NCBI GenBank assembly: GCA_018333535.1
Contig: JAGXTA010000088.1
Coordinates: 1-55,220, forward strand
Reading direction: 5' to 3'
Length of the DNA: 55,220 nt
DNA from: Deltaproteobacteria bacterium
Lineage (GTDB): Bacteria > Desulfobacterota > BSN033 > UBA1163
In this document: positions 1 through 10,454 of the stretch, one piece after another
Layout of the letters: each line of letters begins with the position of its first letter
Position numbering within the stretch: position 1 is the first letter of the stretch
The notes under the pieces: generated by a model
What the model was told of the DNA's origin: nothing
What the model saw: only the letters and a program-made list of their open reading frames with translations
Database searches by the model: none
Translations under genes and position numbers: made by a program

Positions 1-373
1 CCCGGCACCGGTACCGGAAGACGACTGACTCCATAACGCTCTCCTTGCTCCTGGAGAACGTTATACAACATTGTTGAATCTGACGCCAGCTTTTTCTTTA
101 TTCGGTTGTCAAAGAGCTTTTTTCAAAGAGCTAAAGTGTTACAATAATTCTAAAACCATTCTGTTCCAACAATCGAACAAGCTCACTAAATTTCATATGA
201 CCTTTTTAATTCAAAATATATAATATTCTAAAGAATTTGTCACAGGTGCGGAAATCTACAACCTCTTGCCAACTTCTGCAAACCACCCTTTTCAACTATT
301 TTATAATACCACCCACTTTGATTCAACTTTACCCTTTCGTCCATTTTAGCAAAAGGGTTGGGGGGATTACAAT
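1..373. other. Intergenic region at window start with a 12-bp hairpin
   Basis: No gene of convincing length is visible here. Positions 33-44 and 53-64 form a 12-bp inverted repeat with one mismatch and an 8-nt loop. On the minus strand an AAGGAGA ribosome-binding-like site (46-40) lies 5 nt before an ATG at 34-32, so a minus-strand gene may start here and run off the left edge; only 11 codons are visible, too few to identify it. The hairpin would then overlap its ribosome-binding site. An 18-bp motif at 125-142 recurs at 3605-3622. The rest is AT-rich and follows the 3' end of tag. Confidence 0.3.
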
Positions 374-973
374 TCATAAATATGGGTTATTTTTTCTGTT
401 TCGTTTATATTCGGAGCAAAGCTCCTTATATCTGAAACAGGTGACGATATGGTCATTGACAATGCCTGTGGCTTGAAGATGGGCATAAATGATTGTCGAA
501 CCTACGAATCGGAAGCCTCGCTGAATCAAGTCCTTGCTGATTTGATCCGAGAGCGAAGTTCTGGCGGGTATCTCAGAGAGTTTTTCCCAGCGGTTGACGA
601 TGGGTTTGTCATTCACGAAACTCCAGATATATCGATCGAAACTGCCGAACTCTTTTTGAATGGCAAGAAAACATTTAGCGTTATTGATCGAAGCCTCAAT
701 CTTTCTCCGATTCCTTACGATTCCGGCATTGGATAATAATTTCCTTATCTTTTGATCATTATACTTTGAAACCTTAACAGGATCGAATTGATCATAGGCT
801 TTTCGATAATTTTCTCTTTTCATGAGGATGGTAGACCAGCTTAAGCCAGCCTGGGCAGATTCGAGCACCAAGAACTCAAAATGCTTCTTCTCATCATGGA
901 CTGGAGTCCCCCACTCCTCATCGTGGTACCTGAGATAGATTTCATTGGTTGTCCGCCAGGGGCATCTCTTCAC
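374..973 (-). CDS. tag: DNA-3-methyladenine glycosylase I (Tag)
   Basis: Base-excision repair enzyme that removes 3-methyladenine from alkylated DNA in the cytoplasm. At 199 aa it has the usual Tag length. The family's zinc-snap ligands are all visible: Cys4 in RCPW, His17 in YHDEEWG, and a His and Cys in the C-terminal NDHIVTC segment. The catalytic-pocket Glu38 (VLESAQAGLSW) is present. The ATG at 973 begins 22 nt after the stop of the upstream polyferredoxin gene on the same strand, so it is probably the last gene of a three-gene transcript. There is no functional link to those redox genes beyond co-orientation. The C-terminus, beyond the zinc ligands, is short and lysine/asparagine-rich. 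Confidence 0.93.
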   Translation of the reverse strand: MKRCPWRTTNEIYLRYHDEEWGTPVHDEKKHFEFLVLESAQAGLSWSTILMKRENYRKAYDQFDPVKVSKYNDQKIRKLLSNAGIVRNRRKIEASINNAKCFLAIQKEFGSFDRYIWSFVNDKPIVNRWEKLSEIPARTSLSDQISKDLIQRGFRFVGSTIIYAHLQATGIVNDHIVTCFRYKELCSEYKRNRKNNPYL

Positions 974-995
974 ATCAACTCCGGGGCTCTTTCTC

Positions 996-2495
996 TCAGC
1001 CTTTGTTGTTGAAGTTTTCGGGTTTCAGTTTCTTCTGGACACCTGAGGCATAGACGATGATGGCGGATTCTCCGTCGACCGGGCATTTGTTTTCGCAAAT
1101 GCCGCAGCCCGTGCATTTCTCCTCTTTCACGATGGACCGTTTCTTATCATCGCCTACAATGGCGTGATAGGAACACTGCTCATTACAGACGAGGCAGATT
1201 TTATCCGTGTCATAGGCAATACACCGGGTCTTGTCAATATGGGCCACCCCGATCTGAATGAGGCGTTTCTCTTCAATAGAGAGGGGTCGAATGGCCTCGG
1301 TTGGACAGACCTTTCCGCAAAAATTGCAAAACTCCTCACAATATCCGATGCGAGAAACCAGCCTGGGCGTATAGAGACCTGCCAGACCCGCTTCCAAAAA
1401 TGTCGATTGAAGGGCATTGTTGGGACAGACCTTCAGGCACTCTCCGCAACCCGTGCAGACAGCGACAAACTCTTCTTCCGGTAAAGATCCCGGAGGACGG
1501 ACCAGCCGGTTATTCTTCAAACCGCTCTCCGACTGGAGCGGATTGGTCTTGATCATCAGCGCGGAAACGCAGCCAAATGCAAACGATCCCAGGACATACC
1601 TTCTTGAGAGGTTCACTCCATCCACGGTCTTCCAACGGGGCCTATTGAAATGAAAGGAGACAGCCCCGGGCGGACATTCGAGACATTTGAAACAGGAGAC
1701 ACAGTCCTGCTGGCGGTAGTCCTGTGGAGCCTCCTCAGGGATGGCTCCCACAGGGCATTCTTTCACGCATTTCTGACAGTCCGTGCAATCATTGGTGACG
1801 GATCGTTTGAGAATCCGAAGCCGGGACGTGATCGAAAAAAGAGTTCCCAAGGGGCAGAGGTAGCGGCACCAGAACCTCTTTCGGATCACCCCAAGGGCTA
1901 AGATGCCGATGAAAAAGACGAAGATGAAGAGATTGACCTTAAAGACAGGCAGAGGAATGCTCGATATGAAGAAGGGATTCTTCGGAAGAAGGCTCTGAGC
2001 CTGGGGGAGAAGATGATTAAAGATATAGATCGCAGGTGGATAAAAAGAGATAATCAGGGTCCTCGTAAGTAAACTGATCGGATCGAGAAGATACATCACC
2101 TGAAACGCCATGAGACCAGCAATGATAGAGAAGATAAACACCCCGTAGCGGAACCTTCGGAGCGGTTGATCGTCGAACGCTTTTGCTCGCTTCTTTTCCC
2201 TGAAGAGAAACCGATCGAAGAAGTCGATGACCGCTCCCATGGGGCAGACCCATCCACAGAAGAAGTTACCAAGGATCACCACGAGAAGAAGCACCCCGAA
2301 GGCAGGAAGCATTCTCTCGATCAGGCCTTTATGTGTGAGTGTTGAAATGATGGCGATGAAGGGGTCGAGCCGGAGATAGAGATCGACCGGAATCTTTATC
2401 TCCATCGGAAAAGCGGTCTTGATGACCAGATAAAGAAGAAAGAGAAAGGAGAGGGCCTGAACCGTCCTCCTCAGGTAAGGGATGATCTTTGTCAT
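996..2495 (-). CDS. NapH/MauM-like membrane polyferredoxin (4Fe-4S)
   Basis: A 499-aa protein that joins a NapH/CcoG-like membrane part to a MauM/NapG-like ferredoxin part. The N-terminal half has about four or five hydrophobic segments and two CxxxCP motifs (CGWVCPMG near residue 82, CRYLCPLG near residue 215). The C-terminal half carries several 4Fe-4S cysteine clusters (CTDCQKCVKECP, CVSCFKCLECP, CTGCGECLKVCP, CNFCGKVCP and CTGCGICENKCP). A stretch after the second cluster (SRRYVLGSFAFGC) resembles the signal or anchor of a once-separate MauM protein, which suggests a fusion. It probably moves electrons between the quinone pool and a periplasmic or membrane partner. Its ATG overlaps the stop of the upstream DUF362 gene by 4 nt (ATGA), indicating translational coupling. 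The partner oxidoreductase is not known. Confidence 0.85.
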   Translation of the reverse strand: MTKIIPYLRRTVQALSFLFLLYLVIKTAFPMEIKIPVDLYLRLDPFIAIISTLTHKGLIERMLPAFGVLLLVVILGNFFCGWVCPMGAVIDFFDRFLFREKKRAKAFDDQPLRRFRYGVFIFSIIAGLMAFQVMYLLDPISLLTRTLIISFYPPAIYIFNHLLPQAQSLLPKNPFFISSIPLPVFKVNLFIFVFFIGILALGVIRKRFWCRYLCPLGTLFSITSRLRILKRSVTNDCTDCQKCVKECPVGAIPEEAPQDYRQQDCVSCFKCLECPPGAVSFHFNRPRWKTVDGVNLSRRYVLGSFAFGCVSALMIKTNPLQSESGLKNNRLVRPPGSLPEEEFVAVCTGCGECLKVCPNNALQSTFLEAGLAGLYTPRLVSRIGYCEEFCNFCGKVCPTEAIRPLSIEEKRLIQIGVAHIDKTRCIAYDTDKICLVCNEQCSYHAIVGDDKKRSIVKEEKCTGCGICENKCPVDGESAIIVYASGVQKKLKPENFNNKG

Positions 2496-3442
2496 GTCGC
2501 GCTGACTTTCTTGATTCGAACTTTTGCGAGATCGATTTCGCCCAATCCCAAATCAGAAGCCAGTTTAACAAATTTCACCTCCTCTGGCCTGAAAGGTTTC
2601 CCGGTCTTAGGGTGTTTAAACAGCGAGGCGGAGTAGGCATCCACCGCCACGATGTCTGTGGATGCGATCACCTCAACGGGATCTTCGGTCTTCCCGGGCC
2701 CCTTTGGACCATTCGTGGTAAGAATTCTGATGGCATCGACTACAACCAGGTCGGGTTTTCGTAGTGTAGAAATATCGGCAATGCACTGATGAAGGTCTAT
2801 CTTATGGAGTAACTCCATATCCCACACAATTCCCATCAGGTTCTTCATCCCGAGGGTGAGTTCCGTAGCAAAATGCTGTTTGGGAATCGGGAGATTGATG
2901 AAAACATCTGTTTCAAGGACATCTCTAAGGACTTCAGCGGTTTTCAGTTTCTTCCCTTTCGGGATTTCAACCTTCTTATAGACATTCCTCCCGTGACCGG
3001 AGAGAACATCAGCCCCTGCCTTCTGTCCCGCCTCCTTCAATCCTGAACGGGCAAAAGCAAACTGGTAGTTGTCGCAGGTATGGTCCCAAACTGCGACCCG
3101 CTTAGCTCCTGCCTCATAACACATCTTGATCAGTGCGGAGAGGAGTTCCGGGTTATTGGTGCAGGCCTGCTCGGGTGTCCTCGCCCAGGCAATGTTCGCC
3201 TTGATTACGATCCTCTGCCCTTTCTTCACGAACCGTCCCATTCCTCCCAGGGGAGTCATGGCAGCCTGGAGAAGTTGGGAAGGGGACCCGCTCTTAGCGA
3301 TGACCAGATCAGCCTCACTCGAACCATGAGCCAACGTTCCATAAAAAGGGAGCGCCTCCATGATCAAAGGGGCTGCTGTCACAGCCGCCGCTCCCTTAAT
3401 AAACTGTCTTCGTGTCAGTTTCTTGCCGGGAGATTTATTCAT
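2492..3442 (-). CDS. Tat-exported DUF362 protein
   Basis: A 316-aa DUF362-family protein. The N-terminus has a twin-arginine signal (TRRQFIKG, residues 10-17) followed by a hydrophobic alanine-rich stretch, so it is expected to fold in the cytoplasm and then be exported. The mature part shows typical DUF362 segments, including a KANIAW motif near residue 80 and LPIPKQH followed by LGMKNLMGIVW near residues 185-205. No CxxC ferredoxin motif is present, unlike the long DUF362 forms. A strong AGGAGGAG ribosome-binding site precedes the ATG. It is the first gene of the transcript with the polyferredoxin, which points to a membrane-associated redox role. The biochemical activity of DUF362 is unsettled. 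Confidence 0.85.
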   Translation of the reverse strand: MNKSPGKKLTRRQFIKGAAAVTAAPLIMEALPFYGTLAHGSSEADLVIAKSGSPSQLLQAAMTPLGGMGRFVKKGQRIVIKANIAWARTPEQACTNNPELLSALIKMCYEAGAKRVAVWDHTCDNYQFAFARSGLKEAGQKAGADVLSGHGRNVYKKVEIPKGKKLKTAEVLRDVLETDVFINLPIPKQHFATELTLGMKNLMGIVWDMELLHKIDLHQCIADISTLRKPDLVVVDAIRILTTNGPKGPGKTEDPVEVIASTDIVAVDAYSASLFKHPKTGKPFRPEEVKFVKLASDLGLGEIDLAKVRIKKVSAT

Positions 3443-3511
3443 GACTCCTCCTCATTTTGGATTAGAAATACCTGGAATTTGTAATAATTTAGCGGTTTGA
3501 CATAAACTTTT

Positions 3512-3590
3512 TAAAATCCCTCCCACCTCCCTTTGCCAAAGGGAGGAGAAATTATTTCCCCCTTTTGACAAAGGGGGATAAAGGGGGGTT
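3512..3590. repeat. Double G/C-palindrome intergenic repeat
   Basis: Two adjacent palindromes: CCTCCCTTTG/CCAAAGGGAGG at 3526-3546 and TCCCCCTTTTG/ACAAAGGGGGA at 3557-3578, followed by a further G-run. A near-identical two-palindrome layout occurs at 36553-36634 and a related longer palindrome at 49855-49887. This kind of repeat is scattered in many bacterial genomes. It may act as a transcript-stabilising or terminating hairpin, here upstream of the DUF362 gene and downstream of nothing obvious. Confidence 0.75.
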
Positions 3591-3604
3591 AGATAACGTT
3601 TTTA

Positions 3605-3622
3605 AAAGAGCTAAAGTGTTAC
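3605..3622. repeat. 18-bp dispersed motif (second copy)
   Basis: The sequence AAAGAGCTAAAGTGTTAC is identical at 125-142 and here. A 13-bp part of its reverse complement (GTAACACTTTAGC) is found at 51287-51299, covering the stop codon of the acyl-CoA synthetase subunit gene. In both full copies a T-rich stretch lies just upstream. The function is unknown. Confidence 0.6.
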
Positions 3623-3660
3623 TTGAATTTTCATTCCCCAATCCGCATTCCGAATTGACT

Positions 3661-4713
3661 TTAGGGTTTTATGATCAGTTGTGAAACTCCTTTATCCGTT
3701 CCGAACCAGATGCTGTTTTTATCCTCTGCCGCATAGAAGACGTTGTTGCTCAAAAGCCCATCCGCTGCGGTCAGAGGCTCCCACTGCCCGCTGGGAAGGT
3801 CATAGAGGCTCACTCCGTTATCCCTGCAGACAAGGACTTTCTCCTTGGTCACCGCAATGGACTGAATTCCCCCATTCTTCAAAGAATCGGTGGGTTCCAG
3901 CCTCTTCCATCGGTCCGATGCAGAGTCATACTCAAAGAGATTGCCTCCGATCCCGCCTGCCCAGATCCGTTGCCCAACCTTCACCAGGGCTTTGATCTCG
4001 ATCTCTGTTAACCCTTCTTTCTGCGAGTAGGTTTTCCAGATATTCTTTCCTTTTTGGAGCCGGCTGATCCCACCGCTCGTAGCCATCCAGACGAAATCGG
4101 GCTCAATCAAGATCGAGTTAACAAAATTCCCGGAGAGACCGTCCTGAGTGGAATAGAACTTCTTCCACCCCTCTGTTTTCTTGTCGAGAAGGGAGAGGCC
4201 TTTCTCGGAGCCCACCCAGAGGAGTTCTCCATCCACACCGATCGCATTGACCTTCTTGGCCCGGCCGTCATTGGTGTTAAATGTCTTCCACGGGGGGCTT
4301 TTCTGGGGATGGTAGTAGGATATCCCTCCGCCTCCAAATCCATAAAAGTACGTCCCAAACCAGATGCGGTCTGTATCCGGAACAATGACGGATACATGAT
4401 TGTAGGCAAGATGGTTCTTCCACCGGATGCTTTCTCCATCGTCCACTTTGACTACAGGCTCGCCTTTCGTCGTGTAATGTTTATAAATCTTCTTTGCTTT
4501 GTCGTAGAGGGTGACCCCGCCTTCATAGGTGCCGAACCACACTTCTTCTCCCTGAATGGCAATCGAAATGACCATATTGTTCGACAGCCCTTCTTTCTGC
4601 GTTATCTGCTGAAAGGAAAGAGGCCTCTTTAATGGCCCGGCCATGCAGGGCGCCGAAACGATCAGGGACAAAAAACAAAAAGTTAAGAGAGATAATAGGA
4701 AAAATCGCTTCAT
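3661..4713 (-). CDS. Secreted beta-propeller protein (two-component-regulator propeller repeats)
   Basis: A 350-aa protein with an N-terminal signal peptide (MKRFFLLSLL, hydrophobic to about residue 25). The mature part consists of repeating blades with a pattern like 'GLSNNMVISIAIQGEEVWFGT', 'NAIGVDGELLWVGSEKGLSLLDK' and 'SILIEPDFVWMATSGGISRL', as in the sensor propellers of hybrid two-component regulators. No histidine kinase, HTH or membrane anchor follows, so it is a free periplasmic or secreted propeller. The ATG at 4713 is chosen because a GGGGAGG site lies just upstream; an in-frame start at 4758 lacks one. The gene stands alone on this strand. Ligand and role are unknown. Confidence 0.75.
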   Translation of the reverse strand: MKRFFLLSLLTFCFLSLIVSAPCMAGPLKRPLSFQQITQKEGLSNNMVISIAIQGEEVWFGTYEGGVTLYDKAKKIYKHYTTKGEPVVKVDDGESIRWKNHLAYNHVSVIVPDTDRIWFGTYFYGFGGGGISYYHPQKSPPWKTFNTNDGRAKKVNAIGVDGELLWVGSEKGLSLLDKKTEGWKKFYSTQDGLSGNFVNSILIEPDFVWMATSGGISRLQKGKNIWKTYSQKEGLTEIEIKALVKVGQRIWAGGIGGNLFEYDSASDRWKRLEPTDSLKNGGIQSIAVTKEKVLVCRDNGVSLYDLPSGQWEPLTAADGLLSNNVFYAAEDKNSIWFGTDKGVSQLIIKP

Positions 4714-5194
4714 TTCCTCCCCTTTCTCTATAAAGAATGTTAAATTATGTCGAATCATTCTAAAATTTTCAATATCCGGTGATCAAATCTACTAAAAAAA
4801 TAAGGAAAAATGCTTATTTATTTAGCTCATAAAAAAATCCCGCAACGTTTTGATATTACATCAAAATTACGCGCCCCCCTTTTCGGAGATATTTCGGGAA
4901 ATTTTCTTATATATTTCAGAGAGATAGTTGATTCGTTATGAGTTACGTCAATAAGCATTTAAGGAAAATTTATATAATCCATCTTGACAATCGACCTTCG
5001 GATGATTAACTATTGTAAGATTCGATGTTTACAGAGTTTCTGAGTGTCCCCTGCCTTCAAGGGGGAGAGTTGCTAACCATTTAATTTCTAAAGGCTTTTA
5101 AGGAGGTGGTGCTTAAAATTGATCATTTAAAAAATCCGCTTCAATATCAATAGTACTCTATTTTCAGAATTTTCCAAGAAAGGAGAAGTAAGAG
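4714..5194. promoter_or_regulatory. groESL upstream region (481 bp), no CIRCE
   Basis: AT-rich stretch between the divergent propeller gene and groES. A consensus -35 hexamer TTGACA lies at 4984-4989 with a weak -10 (TAACTA at 5007-5012, 17-bp spacing), leaving a leader of about 170 nt before groES. I looked for the CIRCE operator (TTAGCACTC-N9-GAGTGCTAA) and found only a poor half-site (GAGTTGCTAA, near 5067-5076) without a partner. An AAGGAGGTGGTG stretch at about 5100 resembles a ribosome-binding site and could serve a very short leader ORF (GTG 5110, 14 codons); this is speculative. Confidence 0.4.
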
Positions 5195-5488
5195 ATGAAA
5201 ATCAGGCCATTGCAGGACAGAGTAATTGTCAAAAGACTTGAAGAAGAAGAGAAGACAAAAGGTGGAATCATTATCCCCGATTCCGCAAAGGAGAAACCTC
5301 AGGAAGGAAAAGTGATCGCCGTCGGAAAAGGCAAGGTTACAGAGGAAGGGAAGGTTATCCCCCTCGATGTGAAGGCGGGTGACAGGATCCTCTTCGGCAA
5401 ATACTCAGGGACCGAGGTGAAGATCGAAGGGGAAGAGCATCTCATTATGAGAGAAGAAGACATCTTAGGAATCATCGAAGGAAAATAA
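5195..5488 (+). CDS. groES: Co-chaperonin GroES
   Basis: A 97-aa heptameric lid of the GroEL chaperonin. It begins [20 protein letters not shown] and has the mobile-loop region ([19 protein letters not shown]) and the conserved end ([14 protein letters not shown]). The length matches the family. An AAAGGAGAAG ribosome-binding site sits about 8 nt before the ATG. groEL follows after a 42-nt gap in the same operon. Confidence 0.98.
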   Translation: MKIRPLQDRVIVKRLEEEEKTKGGIIIPDSAKEKPQEGKVIAVGKGKVTEEGKVIPLDVKAGDRILFGKYSGTEVKIEGEEHLIMREEDILGIIEGK

Positions 5489-5494
5489 TAGTAA

Positions 5495-7177
<1,683 letters not shown>

Positions 7178-7200
7178 AAACCTGAAAATATACCGGGTTA

Positions 7201-7236
7201 AAAAACGGTTTGGAAAAACTTCCAAGCCGTTTTTTT
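7201..7236 (+). terminator. Rho-independent terminator of groESL
   Basis: An inverted repeat (AAAAACGGTTTGGAA, loop AAAC, TTCCAAGCCGTTTTT, with one mismatch) is followed by a run of seven T. It lies 23 nt after the groEL stop codon. Confidence 0.88.
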
Positions 7237-7376
7237 ATTGCCTGAGCCTCTGTCTTTGAAAATCTCATGAACTTTTTTAAAGTTCGGTTGTCTAACAGGA
7301 AGCAAGCAAAAACGGGAACAAACGAACTGAGATCACTGGAACTATTGGATTCTATTTATGGAAAATAAATTTCTGC

Positions 7377-8336
7377 TTGCATTTGCTTTTAAAGAGATTT
7401 AATATTCTGCCTGAAGTGGAAGAGAGAGAGCTACCCATCGATTTTCGGCATCTTGAGACATTCTGTCGAGTTGCTGGTTTAAAAAGTTTTTCAAAGGCGG
7501 CGGAAGACCTCTTCCTTACTCAGCCCACGGTAAGCGGTCATATCCTCACCCTGGAAAAATCCCTGTCGATCCGTCTCTTCGACCGAACCGGAAGGGAAGT
7601 CCGTTTGACAAAGGCAGGAGAAATCTTCCACCGGCATGCCCTTAAAATCCTCGCCTCCCGCAAGGAATTGATCAATGCCCTCAGTGAATTTTCTCAGGGA
7701 ATCCGGGGGGAACTCTCTCTGGGGGCAAGCACCATCCCCGGAGAATATCTCCTGCCCAAACCGATGGGCGATTTTAAAAAAGAGCATCCCCATCTGGCCA
7801 TCTCTCTCAGGATCGCCGATACCAGGGAGATCGTTCAATATGTGCTGGAAGGAGTCATTGAATTCGGCTTAACAGGTGCGAAAGTAGACCACCCTTCCCT
7901 TCATTATGAAAAACATACGGAGGACGAAATCATCGTCGTAAGCCCATTCGATCATCCCCTTGGCCGAAAGAAGAGGGTGGAGATGGAGGACCTGCTGGGA
8001 GAACCCTGGATCATCCGGGAGGAGGGCTCGGGAACTCAGATGGCAGTCGAAAAAATGCTGAGGAAGAGAGGGAAGAGCCTGAAACAATTTCATGTGGCGA
8101 TGGAAATGGGAAGCACCTCTTCATTAAAGGAGGGGGTGAAGGCAGGATTGGGCCTGGCCTTCATTTCAAAAAGAGCCGCAGAAGAAGAATTGAACCGGAG
8201 ACTTCTCTCAAGAATTAATGTCGAGGGAATGGATTCTATCTTGCGACCGATCTATATCGTCTCATATCGCGGGAGGACGCTCTCTCCCGTTGGAATGGCA
8301 TTTCTCCGGTTTCTCAGAAAGAGCAGGAGCGAGTAG
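7377..8336 (+). CDS. LysR-family transcriptional regulator (upstream of tol genes)
   Basis: LysR-type regulator with an N-terminal winged helix-turn-helix (FSKAAEDLFLTQPTVSGHI) and a C-terminal substrate-binding domain (GASTIPGEYLLP onward). The sequence resembles the LysR group annotated as selenium-metabolism-associated in deltaproteobacteria, from memory only. The start is uncertain. In-frame TTG 7377 and GTG 7416 lack a good ribosome-binding site. Related proteins usually begin M-D-(L/F)-R-H-L-E-T-F, which would place initiation at the ATC codon at 7437, with GAGAG about 8 nt upstream. The stop is 9 nt before tolA, so it is probably co-transcribed with tolA-tolB-pal-cpoB, an unusual partner for an envelope operon. 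Confidence 0.85.
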   Translation: MHLLLKRFNILPEVEERELPIDFRHLETFCRVAGLKSFSKAAEDLFLTQPTVSGHILTLEKSLSIRLFDRTGREVRLTKAGEIFHRHALKILASRKELINALSEFSQGIRGELSLGASTIPGEYLLPKPMGDFKKEHPHLAISLRIADTREIVQYVLEGVIEFGLTGAKVDHPSLHYEKHTEDEIIVVSPFDHPLGRKKRVEMEDLLGEPWIIREEGSGTQMAVEKMLRKRGKSLKQFHVAMEMGSTSSLKEGVKAGLGLAFISKRAAEEELNRRLLSRINVEGMDSILRPIYIVSYRGRTLSPVGMAFLRFLRKSRSE

Positions 8337-8345
8337 GATATTCAG

Positions 8346-9104
8346 ATGAGCTGGCTAATCACCCTGGGGATTTCCCTGTTGCTCCATTCTGTTTTTGTTC
8401 TTTTGCTCAGCCTCAATCCCTGGCCTACCCTTATGAAGGTCCGCCCCGCAGCCTATACGGTGACCCTCATGCCCGTTTCCATACCTGTGCCTGAAATTCC
8501 TCCCCCCACTGCCCCACCCGTTCCTAAGGAAGAAAAGATTAAACCCGTTGAAAAGATAAAACCCATTCAAAAACCGAAAAAGGATGACATTGTCGAAAAG
8601 GTAAAAAAGAAGGAGAGAGATAAAGAGTCCATCGATCGCCTTCACAATGCCATCGAGGAAATTCGGAGAAAGGCTGCCCTCGATGAGATACATAAGCGAG
8701 TTTCTAAACGGGAGGTGACGCCGACGCCGACGCCGTCTCCCTCCCCTTCCCCGGTCATTTCTCCTGTACCCTCTCCCACTGCCCCATCGCCAACCCCTTT
8801 CTCTGTGTCGGCACAACAGTCAAAACTGAACGAATACTACAGCCTGATATGGGCAAAGATCAAAGCCTCGTGGACCATTCCAGAGCACCTTCTTAAAGAA
8901 AGGGTTGACTTGGAGACCATTATTGTCATAATAATAGAAGTGAATGGAAAAGTTCAAAAATCATGGTTCGAAAAAAAATCGGGCAATGCGCTCTATGACC
9001 AGATGGCCATGCGCGCTATTATCAAGGCGGAGCCTTTGCCTCCCATTCCAAAAGAGTTGAACCAGGAGAGCCTGGAGATCGGAATCCGTTTTACCCCGGA
9101 TTGA
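8346..9104 (+). CDS. tolA: TolA/TonB-like energy transducer
   Basis: A 252-aa protein with one N-terminal membrane helix (about residues 4-24), a long periplasmic Pro/Lys/Glu-rich linker (about residues 45-155) containing a PTPTPSPSPSP stretch, and a C-terminal TonB_C/TolA-type domain (about residues 165-250, KIKASWTIPEHLL onward). It should bridge the inner membrane to outer-membrane partners and transmit proton-motive force. TolQ and TolR, the usual motor, are not in this window. It is followed by tolB after 3 nt. Context favours the name tolA over tonB. Confidence 0.82.
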   Translation: MSWLITLGISLLLHSVFVLLLSLNPWPTLMKVRPAAYTVTLMPVSIPVPEIPPPTAPPVPKEEKIKPVEKIKPIQKPKKDDIVEKVKKKERDKESIDRLHNAIEEIRRKAALDEIHKRVSKREVTPTPTPSPSPSPVISPVPSPTAPSPTPFSVSAQQSKLNEYYSLIWAKIKASWTIPEHLLKERVDLETIIVIIIEVNGKVQKSWFEKKSGNALYDQMAMRAIIKAEPLPPIPKELNQESLEIGIRFTPD

Positions 9105-9107
9105 AAA

Positions 9108-10415
9108 ATGGTTAAATATTTCATCTGTATTCTTATTCTTGTTTTCTCCTTCACCCCATCGGTCGAGGCAAGGGTCTATCTCGACATCAATGCTCCCACC
9201 TTTGTTCAGATTCCCATCATCCTTCCGAAGTGGAAATCAGTTGATAAAACGCCCCCGGCCCTTACAGCGAAGCTCTATGAGGTCCTGGTCAATGACCTTA
9301 CCCTCTCCGGATTCTTCAAGGTGATCGATCATTCGCTTCTCCCGATCTATCTCAAAAAGAAGGAAGGCATCCCCGGCATGCTCTCCATTCAGGAATGGGC
9401 CTCTTCAGGCGGAGAGATCCTCCTCGCAGGAGAGGCAACCCTTGAAGGGGATGGCCTCAATCTAAGATTGAAATTTCATCTTGTCGATCTGGTGGAGCAG
9501 AAACACCTCGTGGGAAAACAATACGATGGGCATCTCCAGAACTTTCGAAATATGGTTCACCGCATTGCGGATGAAGTCATCTTCCACCTCACGGGCGAGA
9601 TGGGGGTTCACAATACGAAAATGGCCTATGTGATCCGACAGGGAGAAAGTAGAGAGATCTTTATCGCAGACTTTGATGGCGCCAATGTGAGACCCCTGAC
9701 CCAGAACCAGTCTATCAATGTTTCTCCGGTCTGGACGCCTGATAACCAGAAGATCGCTTTCACCTCCTACCTCAAGAGGAATCCGGATCTCTACCGGATC
9801 GATTTAAACGGCAAGAATCTTCAGCGGTTCTCCTCCCATCCCGGCTTGAACGTCTCTCCTTCCTGGTCGCCTGATGGGAAACAGATTGCCCTGATGATGG
9901 GAAAGGAGGGAAAATCGGACATCTATCTCCTCGACGCCAATGGTGGGAATCCGAAGAGGCTCACCGTAGGGCATGGAAATGAATCCACGCCGAGATGGTC
10001 TTCTGACGGCCAGCAGATTGTTTTTTCCTCTGACCGTTCGGGTTCGCCCCAGATCTATATCATGTCATCGGATGGCTCCAATGTCCGCCGCCTCACCTAT
10101 GAGGGAAACTACAATACCAGCCCTTCCTGGTCGCCCAAGGGGGACCGGATCGCTTTCTGCGGGAGGGCAGGAGGCCAATTCCATATCTTCACCATTGGAG
10201 CCGACGGATCAGGGTTAAAAAAATTAACCCTCAATGGTAGTAACAATGAAAGCCCTTGCTGGTCGCCGGACGGCCGTTACATTGCCTTTAGTTCGACTCG
10301 ACTGGGTGGAGGATCGAGGATTTATATCATGAACGCCAATGGATTCAATCAGAGGCCTCTCACGACATCGAAAGGAGGTGAATCAAGCCCGGCATGGTCC
10401 AAACGTTTTGAATAG
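9108..10415 (+). CDS. tolB: Tol-Pal system protein TolB
   Basis: A 435-aa periplasmic protein with a signal peptide (about residues 1-21, cleaved near VEA-RVY). The N-terminal domain (about 25-170) is the TolB alpha/beta domain. It is followed by a six-bladed WD40-like PD40 propeller with repeated 'SPSWSPDGKQIA' motifs. TolB binds Pal and links it to TolA for outer-membrane constriction during division. Length is normal for the family. It lies between tolA (3-nt gap) and pal. Confidence 0.96.
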   Translation: MVKYFICILILVFSFTPSVEARVYLDINAPTFVQIPIILPKWKSVDKTPPALTAKLYEVLVNDLTLSGFFKVIDHSLLPIYLKKKEGIPGMLSIQEWASSGGEILLAGEATLEGDGLNLRLKFHLVDLVEQKHLVGKQYDGHLQNFRNMVHRIADEVIFHLTGEMGVHNTKMAYVIRQGESREIFIADFDGANVRPLTQNQSINVSPVWTPDNQKIAFTSYLKRNPDLYRIDLNGKNLQRFSSHPGLNVSPSWSPDGKQIALMMGKEGKSDIYLLDANGGNPKRLTVGHGNESTPRWSSDGQQIVFSSDRSGSPQIYIMSSDGSNVRRLTYEGNYNTSPSWSPKGDRIAFCGRAGGQFHIFTIGADGSGLKKLTLNGSNNESPCWSPDGRYIAFSSTRLGGGSRIYIMNANGFNQRPLTTSKGGESSPAWSKRFE

Positions 10416-10454
10416 TTCGTCATTTTAAATAATTATACATAGAGGAGGTTTACC

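Noticed and set aside
5040-5100. CIRCE (HrcA) operator before groES
   Set aside because: Only a weak half-site (GAGTTGCTAA) is present; no TTAGCACTC partner at the proper spacing.
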